Positions 1-6,441 of a stretch of DNA of 6,566 nucleotides are shown here, in pieces. The translations under genes were made by a program, and so were the position numbers. Positions within the stretch are counted from its first letter, which is position 1. Every line of letters starts with the position of its first letter. The stretch is from Bacteroidota bacterium (GTDB lineage Bacteria > Bacteroidota > Bacteroidia > Cytophagales > Cyclobacteriaceae), in NCBI GenBank assembly GCA_023393375.1, contig JAEWLI010000099.1:1-6566 (forward strand). The letters run 5' to 3'. A model generated the notes under the pieces. The model did no database searches. It saw only the letters and a program-made list of their open reading frames with translations, and was not told the DNA's origin.

Positions 1-1883
1 CCATAATCCCGTTCCTCATTCAGCTGCTTTAATTTTGTGGGGACTACAAATTCAGGATCATTCGGGTCTTCCTTTTGCATCACTCCGTCTAAAGTAGTAA
101 AGGGTAAATAAGCCATGCCATCCCGTGGTTTGCTGCCTTCAGCTTTCCCATATGATATCCGCATAGTGCTATTGGCATCGGGGTAAAACAAGCGTCCCCC
201 ATCCATATCTTTTAACGCCCAGACATAAGTTCTGTATAAAATCTCTAATTGGGTAGATGTAGTATATATCACAGGATCTACTTTATCTTCACTGATTCGG
301 GAGAATTCATCGTACAATTTGATAAATGGATCAGATCTGAGGTTTTTTCTGTCACCAGATTTCCATGAATTAATTGCCGCTGTCAATGCATCACGATTAA
401 AAATAATTGACGATTGGTACAGATCTGCAGTGTACGATTCCATCATTCCCTGAAATTTAGCATCTACTTTTTTCAAAGATGTAGGGATAAACTGGGCAGA
501 TATATTTTTTTGATATAAACCTATCAGTTCCGTAAATAACTTCTGATCTGTCGGTCGGTCAAAATCTTTGTAAAATCTTTCGATAAATTCAAGGGTTTCT
601 TGCTTATCGCTATCGGAAAGGTTTGATTTAGACAACAACCTGAACAGCCGCGAAGCAAGACCAAAAGAATCAACCCCAAAAACTGCTTCGGACAAATAGG
701 TATCTACAATAGAAACCTTATCCTGATCTTGATAGAGTTTTTCAAAAGTGGATAAAAGTTGACCGTAACGCTGTACCCTTGTTTGATCCTGTTGCACCCA
801 TGATGAGAACTCCTTTTCAAGGTCTTTCTTCTTCTCAATAGCATTGAAGTTGGTTAATCCCATATTTTCACCTATCCATTTTTTATAGGCATTGGCAGTA
901 CGGGCATATTTGGCAGCATATTTTATCCTGATGGTATCATTTTCCGACATTGCCCTGTTCAAAATATCAAGTTTCGTTTCCCGGATCTTTATCCTGTGGG
1001 GATTGGTTATATTTACTAAATAATCAACCGCAGATGACACCAGGTATTGAGTGGTGCGCCCGGGAAAACCAAAAATCATTGTAAAGTCACCAGGTGCCAC
1101 CCCTTTTATATTAATGGGCAAATGATGATCCGGCTGATAGGGTACATTATCTTCATGATAAGTATTCGGTTTTCCATCTGCCCCGGTGTAAATCCTGTAT
1201 AGGGCAAAATCACCCGTATGTCGTGGCCACATCCAGTTGTCTGTATCTCCGCCAAATTTTCCTATCGAACTCGGGGGTGCTCCTACCAACCGTACATCCC
1301 TGAATGTTTCTACAATAAACATATAATATTCATTCCCGTAATAAAAAGGCCGTATCAAAACATCGTAATGAGAACTACCGGCAGTTACCCGCCGAAGAGA
1401 ATCTATTCTGTGTCCAATTGCCGTTTGTCGTGCTTCTTCGGAAACCTGATCATGAAGACCTTTCAGAATTATATCGGAAACATCCTCTATCTGTTTGATA
1501 AAATATACCCGCAGATCAGGATTGATCAATTCATCTTTATTAGATTTGGCCCAGAAGCCATCGGTCAGCAAATCATTATCGACAGAGGAGTGAGATTGGA
1601 TATGGCTATAACCACAATGGTGATTGGTGAGCAAAAGTCCGTTAGGGGAAATCATTGATGCCGTACAACCACCAAAATTTACTATTGCATCTTTTAGACT
1701 TGACCGGTTGATGTTGTAAATGTCTTCGGCTGATAATTTCATGCCCATTGATTGCATGTCACTTTCCAATGCACCGCTCAGTAACATGGGAATCCACATG
1801 CCTTCTTTGGCAAAGGATTTTACCGAAACGATCAAACACAAAATAAAAATAATCGTAATTCTCCTAAACCTGCTGTTCATCAT
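1..1883 (-). CDS. S46 family dipeptidyl-peptidase (DPP7/DPP11-like), 3' end cut off by the window edge
   Basis: Periplasmic serine exopeptidase that removes dipeptides from the N-terminus of oligopeptides, feeding amino-acid catabolism. The frame is open from 1883 to the edge, giving 627 residues; the family is usually about 700-720 long. An in-frame stop at 1893-1895 fixes the start at 1883, or at the adjacent ATG at 1880. Residues 1-25 form a Sec signal peptide: basic RFRR, a hydrophobic stretch, and likely cleavage after SFA. The chymotrypsin-like N-terminal half shows TNHHCGY (catalytic His, about H89) and GGDTDNWMWPRHTGDF (211-226; catalytic Asp, about D225), followed by FGFPGRTTQY (271-280). 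These His and Asp positions agree with those I recall for Porphyromonas gingivalis DPP7. The catalytic Ser and the P1-specificity residue (Gly in DPP7, Arg in DPP11) would lie off the left edge, so neither the subtype nor the integrity of the triad can be decided. It follows lysR on the same strand after 195 bp and probably has its own promoter. Confidence 0.93.
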   Translation of the reverse strand, partial: MMNSRFRRITIIFILCLIVSVKSFAKEGMWIPMLLSGALESDMQSMGMKLSAEDIYNINRSSLKDAIVNFGGCTASMISPNGLLLTNHHCGYSHIQSHSSVDNDLLTDGFWAKSNKDELINPDLRVYFIKQIEDVSDIILKGLHDQVSEEARQTAIGHRIDSLRRVTAGSSHYDVLIRPFYYGNEYYMFIVETFRDVRLVGAPPSSIGKFGGDTDNWMWPRHTGDFALYRIYTGADGKPNTYHEDNVPYQPDHHLPINIKGVAPGDFTMIFGFPGRTTQYLVSSAVDYLVNITNPHRIKIRETKLDILNRAMSENDTIRIKYAAKYARTANAYKKWIGENMGLTNFNAIEKKKDLEKEFSSWVQQDQTRVQRYGQLLSTFEKLYQDQDKVSIVDTYLSEAVFGVDSFGLASRLFRLLSKSNLSDSDKQETLEFIERFYKDFDRPTDQKLFTELIGLYQKNISAQFIPTSLKKVDAKFQGMMESYTADLYQSSIIFNRDALTAAINSWKSGDRKNLRSDPFIKLYDEFSRISEDKVDPVIYTTSTQLEILYRTYVWALKDMDGGRLFYPDANSTMRISYGKAEGSKPRDGMAYLPFTTLDGVMQKEDPNDPEFVVPTKLKQLNEERDY

Positions 1884-1936
1884 TATACATATTTATTGTT
1901 TTCAACCTTAAAGTAATAAAATTACCGGTACGCATC

Positions 1937-1944
1937 CAAATTTA
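1937..1944 (-). promoter_or_regulatory. Candidate -7 box of the S46 peptidase promoter
   Basis: On the minus strand this reads TAAATTTG, an exact match to the Bacteroidota -7 consensus TAnnTTTG. It lies about 54 bp upstream of the peptidase ATG, which implies a leader of roughly 45-50 nt. No clear -33 TTG is present at the usual distance, only a T-rich stretch, so the assignment rests on one box and its position. Confidence 0.4.
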
Positions 1945-1974
1945 TCAGAATGATTATTGAAAAATATAACCTGA

Positions 1975-1990
1975 AACAGGTGTTCCTGTT
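1975..1990 (-). other. Small perfect hairpin downstream of lysR
   Basis: AACAGG-tgtt-CCTGTT is a perfect 6-bp stem with a 4-nt loop, about 90 nt past the lysR stop. On the minus strand it is followed by TCAGGTTATATTTTTC, which is T-rich but not a continuous U-tract. It could be a weak lysR terminator, or part of a control site for the peptidase gene, whose candidate promoter starts about 30 bp further on. Read-through from lysR into the peptidase gene cannot be ruled out. Confidence 0.3.
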
Positions 1991-2078
1991 AAGTGGTGCC
2001 TATCATAGATATGTTGTTTTCCATCAGAAATATCATCAGAGGTATTTCCTTTCTGCCATATATTAACATTATGATCCT

Positions 2079-3011
2079 TTATTGAGAAAATGGTTTGGTG
2101 TGTGTGAAGTCAAATCTTTCTTTTATGATTTTTCCTTTTTCCTCATTCAGAAAGTCCAAATAAGCTGTGGCTACAGGTGATAGTTTTTTGTTTTTTAACC
2201 ATATTACATTCCAGTGGGTTTGAAGTGGTAAACCTTTCATTGGAATAATACTGAGAATGCCATGGGTCAATTCGTGCTTTATACCTATCACCGGCATAAT
2301 ACTAAAACCCAAACCAGCTATTACAGCCTGCTTTACCGCTTCATTTGAGGTCAATTCTAATTTTCGTTTTATTTGATATGCATTTACCTTAAAATAATTT
2401 TCCATTACCTGTCTGGTAACTGAACCTATTTCCCTGAAGATAAGGGGCATTTCCTCCATGTTTTGAAGATTGGATTCATATTTCCGGTGCATCTCATTAT
2501 TGCCAATTAAGAAAAGCGTATTTTTCATCAATTCTACTTTTTCTATAGGCAAATTTTCAGGTAGCACAGATACCAAGGCAAAATCCACCTCATTTTTGGC
2601 AAGACTTTCTATCACCTGTGTTCTATTAACCACATCCATCATTAAATCTACACCTTCATGTGCTTGTAAAAAGCCCGACAGAAAATAAGGCATTACATAT
2701 TTCCCTGTTGAGACTACTGAAATTTTTAGGTTACCAACCATGTGCCCTTTGAATGCCAGACTTTTTTGATTGATGGCATTTACTTCATTGATGATCTTTT
2801 CAGCTGCTGATGCGATTTCTTTACCAAAATCAGTAACATACAATTTTCTTCCTACCACTTCAGTCAAGGCGATTTCAAACTGGTCCTGAAAGTTTTTCAA
2901 CTGGATTGAAACAGCGGGTTGTGTCAGATGCAGTGCCTCTGATGCTTTGGTGATGCTCTGCAATTGCGTGACTTTCAAAAAAACCTGTAATTGGTGAAGG
3001 GTATAATTCAT
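2079..3011 (-). CDS. LysR-type transcriptional regulator, CbbR/RbcR-like
   Basis: DNA-binding regulator of 310 residues, normal length for the family. The N-terminal winged helix-turn-helix (about residues 3-62) contains SITKASEALHLTQPAVSIQL and ends in VVGRKLYVTDFG. The effector-binding domain runs from about residue 93 to 295. It has REIGSVTR at 193-200, resembling the REpGSGTR segment of CbbR-type regulators, and GLGFSIMP at 233-240, the typical second-subdomain motif. The 3011 start gives the standard short N-terminus before the helix-turn-helix. It is transcribed divergently from the DUF4914 gene with 111 bp between the starts. For LysR proteins this arrangement usually means that the regulator represses itself and controls the divergent gene. 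The effector is unknown. Some CbbR proteins sense phosphoenolpyruvate or NADPH, which would suit the PEPCK-like neighbour, but that is inference. Confidence 0.93.
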   Translation of the reverse strand: MNYTLHQLQVFLKVTQLQSITKASEALHLTQPAVSIQLKNFQDQFEIALTEVVGRKLYVTDFGKEIASAAEKIINEVNAINQKSLAFKGHMVGNLKISVVSTGKYVMPYFLSGFLQAHEGVDLMMDVVNRTQVIESLAKNEVDFALVSVLPENLPIEKVELMKNTLFLIGNNEMHRKYESNLQNMEEMPLIFREIGSVTRQVMENYFKVNAYQIKRKLELTSNEAVKQAVIAGLGFSIMPVIGIKHELTHGILSIIPMKGLPLQTHWNVIWLKNKKLSPVATAYLDFLNEEKGKIIKERFDFTHTKPFSQ

Positions 3012-3018
3012 AAATATA

Positions 3019-3057
3019 ATTAATGTTTATCATTACAAATATAAATAAAAATTAATG
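3019..3057. promoter_or_regulatory. Candidate LysR operator in the divergent region
   Basis: TAATG-tttat-CATTA at 3021-3035 is a perfect 5-bp inverted repeat spanning 15 bp, close to the T-N11-A type of site bound by LysR proteins. ATTAATG occurs at 3019-3025 and again at 3051-3057, 32 bp apart, about three helical turns. That spacing would suit two dimers of a LysR tetramer on one DNA face. The palindrome lies just downstream of the proposed lysR -7 box, where binding would repress lysR. The region is very AT-rich, so chance matches are easy. Confidence 0.4.
3036..3043 (-). promoter_or_regulatory. Candidate -7 box of the lysR promoter
   Basis: On the minus strand this reads TATATTTG, matching TAnnTTTG. 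It lies 25 bp upstream of the lysR ATG, so the leader would be only about 15-20 nt. No convincing -33 TTG is seen. The palindrome at 3021-3035 sits at or just after the expected transcription start, which would suit autorepression. Confidence 0.4.
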
Positions 3058-3069
3058 AATAGGGTTTGG

Positions 3070-3077
3070 TAATTTTG
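3070..3077 (+). promoter_or_regulatory. Candidate -7 box of the DUF4914 gene promoter
   Basis: TAATTTTG followed by CA matches the Bacteroidota TAnnTTTG box. It lies 45 bp before the ATG at 3123, giving a leader of about 35-40 nt. The expected -33 area (about 3045-3050) is A-rich and lacks TTG, as might be expected of a promoter that depends on an activator such as the divergent LysR protein. No Shine-Dalgarno sequence is visible before the ATG; the leader there is A/T only. Confidence 0.45.
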
Positions 3078-3122
3078 CAACCGAAAAAAAAGACCAGCAT
3101 TACAATTTAAATTTATATATCA

Positions 3123-5060
3123 ATGAATGAATTAATCAAAGTTTTAGAAGGAAAAAATGTAAAATTACCTGAGAATGCAACAAACGTTCTTAGTGGCTGC
3201 AAGTCTCTATCTGTATTCAACACTACAGAAGAACTTGCAGATGCAGCAACCGGCGGTAGAGAAAGGAATGAGTTTTTAGTGAGTTATGATATTCCCGGAA
3301 AGGGTGAATATACAGAAGCTGTTATCCACCGGGTAAAAAACGGCATTTCAGCCAATTATACTGATCCCTACATGAGACGGCGCGATCCGGGTACTATGTC
3401 GATTGCAGATAATTTGCCTACCGATAAGAAAAGATTTGTCGATAAGTATGGCTATGAATTCTCCTCCTTACAAGCTGAAACTTTCGAGTGGTTGAAAAAA
3501 CAAAATCTGGCATGTTTCTTTTATTTTGCAGGAAGGGAGGACATAGGTTCTGTGGGTATTGCCATTGCACCGGCAAACGCAGCTTTCTTTGCCATGGGAT
3601 TGTCCATGCTGCAACAAATCATTCCTGTAGAAGAACTGGGAAAAAACGTGGAAGTCAAATCTGTCATTTTTGTTGCTCCTGTCTTTCGACATACACATTT
3701 CGAGGGTAAACAAGTGGTAGTTCACAACCGGTCAGAAAAAGTACATGAACTATATTCTTATAACTTATATCCCGGCCCCAGTGCGAAAAAAGGTTTGTAT
3801 GGAGTACTACTTAGCCAGGGAGAAAAAGAGGGATGGATCACAGCACACTGTGCAGCGGTGCAGTCTGTAAGTCCATATGACAATATCACTACATTTATGC
3901 ATGAAGGTGCCAGTGGCGGTGGCAAAAGTGAGCTGAATCAATATATAGTTCGTGAACCTGACGGACGGGTACTGATTGGCAGGAACAGTCTAACGGAGGA
4001 AGAAAGATTTATCACCATTCCACGCTTTTGTTCCATTAATCCTGTTGCAGACGATATGGCGTTTTGCCATCCCACATTGCAGTCGGGTAATGGAAAATTA
4101 AGAATTATGGATGCTGAAAATGCCTGGTTTGTGAGGGTTGACTGTGTAAATGAATATGGTGATGATCCTCATTTGGAAAAAGCTACCATTCACCCTGAAA
4201 AACCTTTGTTGTTCCTGAATATCAATACCAAACCAGAATCCACCGCATTGATCTGGAACCATATTGAGGATGAACCGGGAAAACCGTGTCCCAATCCTCG
4301 GGTAATATTACCACGGTCGAATGTAAAGGACGTAGTCAACCAACCGGTATCTGTGGATATCAGAAGTTTTGGCATACGTACACCAATCTGTTCGAAAGAA
4401 CACCCAACTTATGGAATAGTTGGCTTGTTTCACATCCTGCCTCCAGCATTGGCTTGGTTGTGGCGGTTAGTATCTCCCAGAGGACACAATAACCCAAGCA
4501 TTGTGGGTGTAGGCACCATGCAGAGTGAAGGAGTTGGCTCATATTGGCCCTTTGCAACTGGTAAAAGGGTTACCCATGCCAACCTGTTACTTGATCAGAT
4601 CATCAAAACTCCACGAACTACCTTTACCCTCGTGCCCAACCAGCATATAGGTGTTTGGAAAGTGGGATTTAAACCCCAGTTGCTGATGCGCGAATACTTG
4701 ACCCGCCGGGGAGTAGCAAAACTAAGGAATGACCAATATCAACCAGCAAGATGCCATTTATTAGGTTATGAACTGAATTACCTGACCATTGAAAGTTCTA
4801 AAATACCTTCGCGGTTCTTAAAAGTATATAATCAGATTGAGGTAGGTACCGAGGGATATGATGCCGGTGCTGAACAACTACAGGAGTTTTTCAGAAACGA
4901 ATTGCAGAAATATTTAAAAACTGATTTGTACAATACAGGCAAAAAAATTATAGATGCTTGTTTATCAAATGCCACGGTAGATGAATACAATGAGATAATC
5001 CCCATGAATTATCAATATGCCTTTACTAATATTGGGGATTACGAAAACCATATCATGTAA
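3123..5060 (+). CDS. DUF4914 family protein, probable divergent PEPCK-like enzyme
   Basis: A 645-residue soluble protein without a signal peptide or membrane segments, recognised as DUF4914, a family for which I know no demonstrated function. From about residue 210 its motifs follow the order of GTP-type PEP carboxykinase. AKKG (221-224) resembles GKKC, whose second Lys binds manganese. EGWITAH (236-242) resembles EGWLAEH, whose His binds manganese. GASGGGKS (262-269) corresponds to the P-loop. ADDMAF (309-314) resembles GDDIAW, whose second Asp binds metal. DAENAWF (330-336) resembles NPENGFF, CPNPR (389-393) resembles HPNSR with its phosphate-contacting Arg, SFGIRTP (415-421) resembles IFGGRRP, and GTMQSE (464-469) resembles xxMxSE. 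Active-site residues therefore appear retained, so an ATP- or GTP-dependent phosphotransfer or carboxylation is plausible, but the substrate is unknown. The N-terminal 200 residues are less clear. The gene is alone between its own promoter and a strong terminator and is divergent from lysR. The family call is firm; the PEPCK relationship is inferred by eye. Confidence 0.85.
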   Translation: MNELIKVLEGKNVKLPENATNVLSGCKSLSVFNTTEELADAATGGRERNEFLVSYDIPGKGEYTEAVIHRVKNGISANYTDPYMRRRDPGTMSIADNLPTDKKRFVDKYGYEFSSLQAETFEWLKKQNLACFFYFAGREDIGSVGIAIAPANAAFFAMGLSMLQQIIPVEELGKNVEVKSVIFVAPVFRHTHFEGKQVVVHNRSEKVHELYSYNLYPGPSAKKGLYGVLLSQGEKEGWITAHCAAVQSVSPYDNITTFMHEGASGGGKSELNQYIVREPDGRVLIGRNSLTEEERFITIPRFCSINPVADDMAFCHPTLQSGNGKLRIMDAENAWFVRVDCVNEYGDDPHLEKATIHPEKPLLFLNINTKPESTALIWNHIEDEPGKPCPNPRVILPRSNVKDVVNQPVSVDIRSFGIRTPICSKEHPTYGIVGLFHILPPALAWLWRLVSPRGHNNPSIVGVGTMQSEGVGSYWPFATGKRVTHANLLLDQIIKTPRTTFTLVPNQHIGVWKVGFKPQLLMREYLTRRGVAKLRNDQYQPARCHLLGYELNYLTIESSKIPSRFLKVYNQIEVGTEGYDAGAEQLQEFFRNELQKYLKTDLYNTGKKIIDACLSNATVDEYNEIIPMNYQYAFTNIGDYENHIM

Positions 5061-5081
5061 TCTAACTTTGACTAATTCATT

Positions 5082-5115
5082 AAAAAACAGGCCCACTTTG
5101 AGCCTGTTTTTTTTT
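5082..5115 (+). terminator. Rho-independent terminator of the DUF4914 gene
   Basis: AAAAAACAGGC and GCCTGTTTTTT form an 11-bp stem (5 bp CAGGC/GCCTG plus A:U pairs) around a 9-nt loop, ending in a run of nine T's at 5107-5115. It starts 21 bp after the stop codon. The A-tract on the left means it may also work in the opposite direction, but no gene faces it from the right. It closes the DUF4914 gene as a single-gene unit. Confidence 0.9.
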
Positions 5116-5178
5116 ATGCTACAGACATTATGGATATAATCCTTTAGAAAAGACCTTCAAGTTATATTGTTGTGAATG

Positions 5179-5287
5179 ATTTGCCAAACCGGATTTCCGT
5201 CTCCGTATGGGGAGATTCTTCATGCCGGTTATTATTTTCTTTAATTATCTCTTTGCCTTCCGGCATTCAGAATGACGGTTGGCAAAT
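5179..5287 (+). repeat. Palindromic MITE-like repeat, copy 1
   Basis: A 109-bp element with terminal inverted repeats: it begins ATTTGCCAAACCG and ends with the complement of ATTTGCCAACCG. Inside, ATTCT-tc-ATGCCGG (5215-5228) pairs with CCGGCAT-tc-AGAAT (5260-5273) around a 31-nt AT-rich loop. A smaller hairpin TCTCC/GGAGA (5200-5204 with 5211-5215) sits on the left shoulder. A second copy about 93% identical lies at 6442-6551 in the same orientation. It encodes no protein, so any movement would need a transposase from elsewhere. It could be a MITE, or a REP-like element acting as an RNA structure or terminator. The 7-bp direct repeat TGTGAAT occurs at both edges (5171-5177 and 5287-5293) and may be a target-site duplication. 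Confidence 0.85.
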
Positions 5288-5392
5288 GTGAATTTCCGTA
5301 CTTTATTAATATATTTATATAGCACGCTGGCTGTTTAAACCATAATGGTGTATACTTGGATTCAGAATTTACTGACATTAAGTACATTATTC

Positions 5393-5423
5393 GAGAGATC
5401 CCAATCTTCACTAGGATGACGCA
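5393..5423. repeat. Possible remnant of another dispersed repeat
   Basis: The stretch starts GAGAGATC and ends CACTAGGATGACGC. It resembles the GAGATCCTTCACT...AGGATGACG end found in many dispersed intergenic repeats of bacterial genomes. Only this one fragment is present, without a partner in the window, and the resemblance is from memory. Confidence 0.25.
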
Positions 5424-5465
5424 TTAATTCATACGCATGAAAAAAAATACATGTTAAGTTTTCGG

Positions 5466-5497
5466 TTGCTGAATAAATTCTATCTGTGGTACTTTAC
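5466..5497 (+). promoter_or_regulatory. Candidate promoter of the PEP mutase-like gene
   Basis: TTG at 5466-5468 is followed, after 21 bp, by TACTTTAC at 5490-5497. The latter matches TAnnTTTG in all positions but the last two. Spacing fits the Bacteroidota -33/-7 layout, and the expected transcription start lies 15-20 bp before the ATG. The GAAG just before the ATG is too close to be a good Shine-Dalgarno site. Confidence 0.4.
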
Positions 5498-5519
5498 ATC
5501 ATATTTAAAATAACTGAAG

Positions 5520-6293
5520 ATGAATTTTAAAGCATTACACAATCAAGACAAGCCTTTACTTATCGGAAATGTCTGGGACGTACCAAGTACAAAAACCGCC
5601 GAAAAACTAAATTTTCAAGCAATCGGAACTTCAAGTTCTGCAATTGCAACACTTTTGGGATATAATGATGGAGAAGAAATGGAATTCTCAGAATTAGAAT
5701 ATTTCGTAAAACGAATTGCAGTCAACTCAAATCTACCATTATCAGTAGATTTGGAATCGGGATACGGTCGTAAACCAAAAGAAATTGTTAATCACATTAA
5801 AAGATTGGCAGAAATTGGCGTGGTCGGCATTAATATCGAGGATAGCATTGTACACAAGGTAAGGGTTTTAATAGACGCAGATGACTTTGCAAAGACCCTG
5901 ACAGCAATACAAGAACAGTTAGTAAATGAAAATATTGATATTTTTATAAACGTTCGAACGGATACATTTATGCTACTTCAAGGAAACGTCATTGAAGAAA
6001 CAACTAAAAGAATTCAACTGTATCAAAATGCAGGAGCAAATGGGATATTTACACCATGTATTGAAAATAAATCAGACATAGAAGAAATAGTAAAATGCAC
6101 ATTTTTACCAATCAACGTTATGTGCATGCCCAATCTTCCAGATTTTGAGACTTTAGCTGAATTAGGTGTAAAGCGGATCAGTATGGGCAATTTTCTTTTT
6201 GACAAGATGTATGGTCAGTTTGAAGAAACTGTTCAAACTGTTTTAAGCCATCAATCATTTAATTCTATATTTCAAAATGCTACTTACGGATAA
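5520..6293 (+). CDS. Isocitrate lyase/PEP mutase superfamily protein (PEP_mutase-like)
   Basis: A soluble TIM-barrel enzyme of 257 residues, the usual length for the small single-domain branch. VDLESGYG (76-83) matches the metal-binding DxxxGYG segment, NIEDS (105-109) the next metal-site strand, and NVRTD (144-148) the conserved Arg strand; GVKRISMGNFLF near the C-terminus is also typical. The family cleaves or forms C-C or P-C bonds at alpha-oxyacid substrates such as phosphoenolpyruvate, oxaloacetate and methylisocitrate. The KKCGH catalytic loop of isocitrate and methylisocitrate lyases is absent; the region after NIEDS goes straight to RVLIDADDF. It is therefore not an isocitrate or methylisocitrate lyase, and its substrate is open. 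No phosphonate genes are adjacent. The ATG at 5520 gives an N-terminus (FKALHNQDKPLLIGNVWD) that matches the first barrel strand. The gene stands alone, is flanked by two direct palindromic repeats, and appears AT-richer than its neighbours by inspection. Confidence 0.88.
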   Translation: MNFKALHNQDKPLLIGNVWDVPSTKTAEKLNFQAIGTSSSAIATLLGYNDGEEMEFSELEYFVKRIAVNSNLPLSVDLESGYGRKPKEIVNHIKRLAEIGVVGINIEDSIVHKVRVLIDADDFAKTLTAIQEQLVNENIDIFINVRTDTFMLLQGNVIEETTKRIQLYQNAGANGIFTPCIENKSDIEEIVKCTFLPINVMCMPNLPDFETLAELGVKRISMGNFLFDKMYGQFEETVQTVLSHQSFNSIFQNATYG

Positions 6294-6441
6294 TAAATGT
6301 AAATGAAGCCTATATCAGGCTCTGATAAACGTATGGCAGGGTTATTTGGATTTTATTCATGGGTTGGAAAACTGATGGACCAAAAACACGAGAATGACAT
6401 CACAGTAACAACCACCTAAGTTGACAGAAGGATTCTGATAG

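Larger units (their letters stand above)
5116..5519. other. Noncoding stretch between the DUF4914 and PEP mutase-like genes
   Basis: A 404-bp gap with no convincing reading frame. It contains the first copy of the palindromic repeat (5179-5287), a possible remnant of another dispersed repeat (5393-5423) and a candidate promoter (5466-5497). Nothing recognisable was found at 5116-5178 or 5288-5392, apart from a short palindrome ACCATAATGGT near 5339-5349 of unknown meaning. Confidence 0.6.

Noticed and set aside
1..1883. Calling the S46 peptidase a pseudogene because it lacks its C-terminus
   Set aside because: The frame is intact up to the window edge; the missing part is cut by the window and not by a stop or frameshift.
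1218..1911. Plus-strand open frames of 146 and 63 codons
   Set aside because: They lie antisense inside the S46 peptidase gene, whose frame is continuous and carries the conserved HHCG and HTGDF motifs; their translations show no recognisable domain.
2037..2053. Short inverted pairing GAAATA/TATTTC near the lysR stop
   Set aside because: Six A/T-rich base pairs with a 10-nt loop and no U-tract are expected by chance in this composition.
5116..5519. A CRISPR array, tRNA or small RNA gene in the longest gap
   Set aside because: There is no regularly spaced repeat, no tRNA-like cloverleaf and no promoter-terminator pair for a small RNA; the only repeat is the two-copy palindromic element.
6307..6321. 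Hairpin AGCCT-atatc-AGGCT as terminator of the PEP mutase-like gene
   Set aside because: The stem is only 5 bp and is not followed by a T-run, so it does not qualify as an intrinsic terminator.
6303..6419. A 38-codon plus-strand frame after the PEP mutase-like gene
   Set aside because: It has an ATG and a stop but no convincing ribosome binding site, no recognisable motif and no evidence of conservation; it may be chance in a short spacer.
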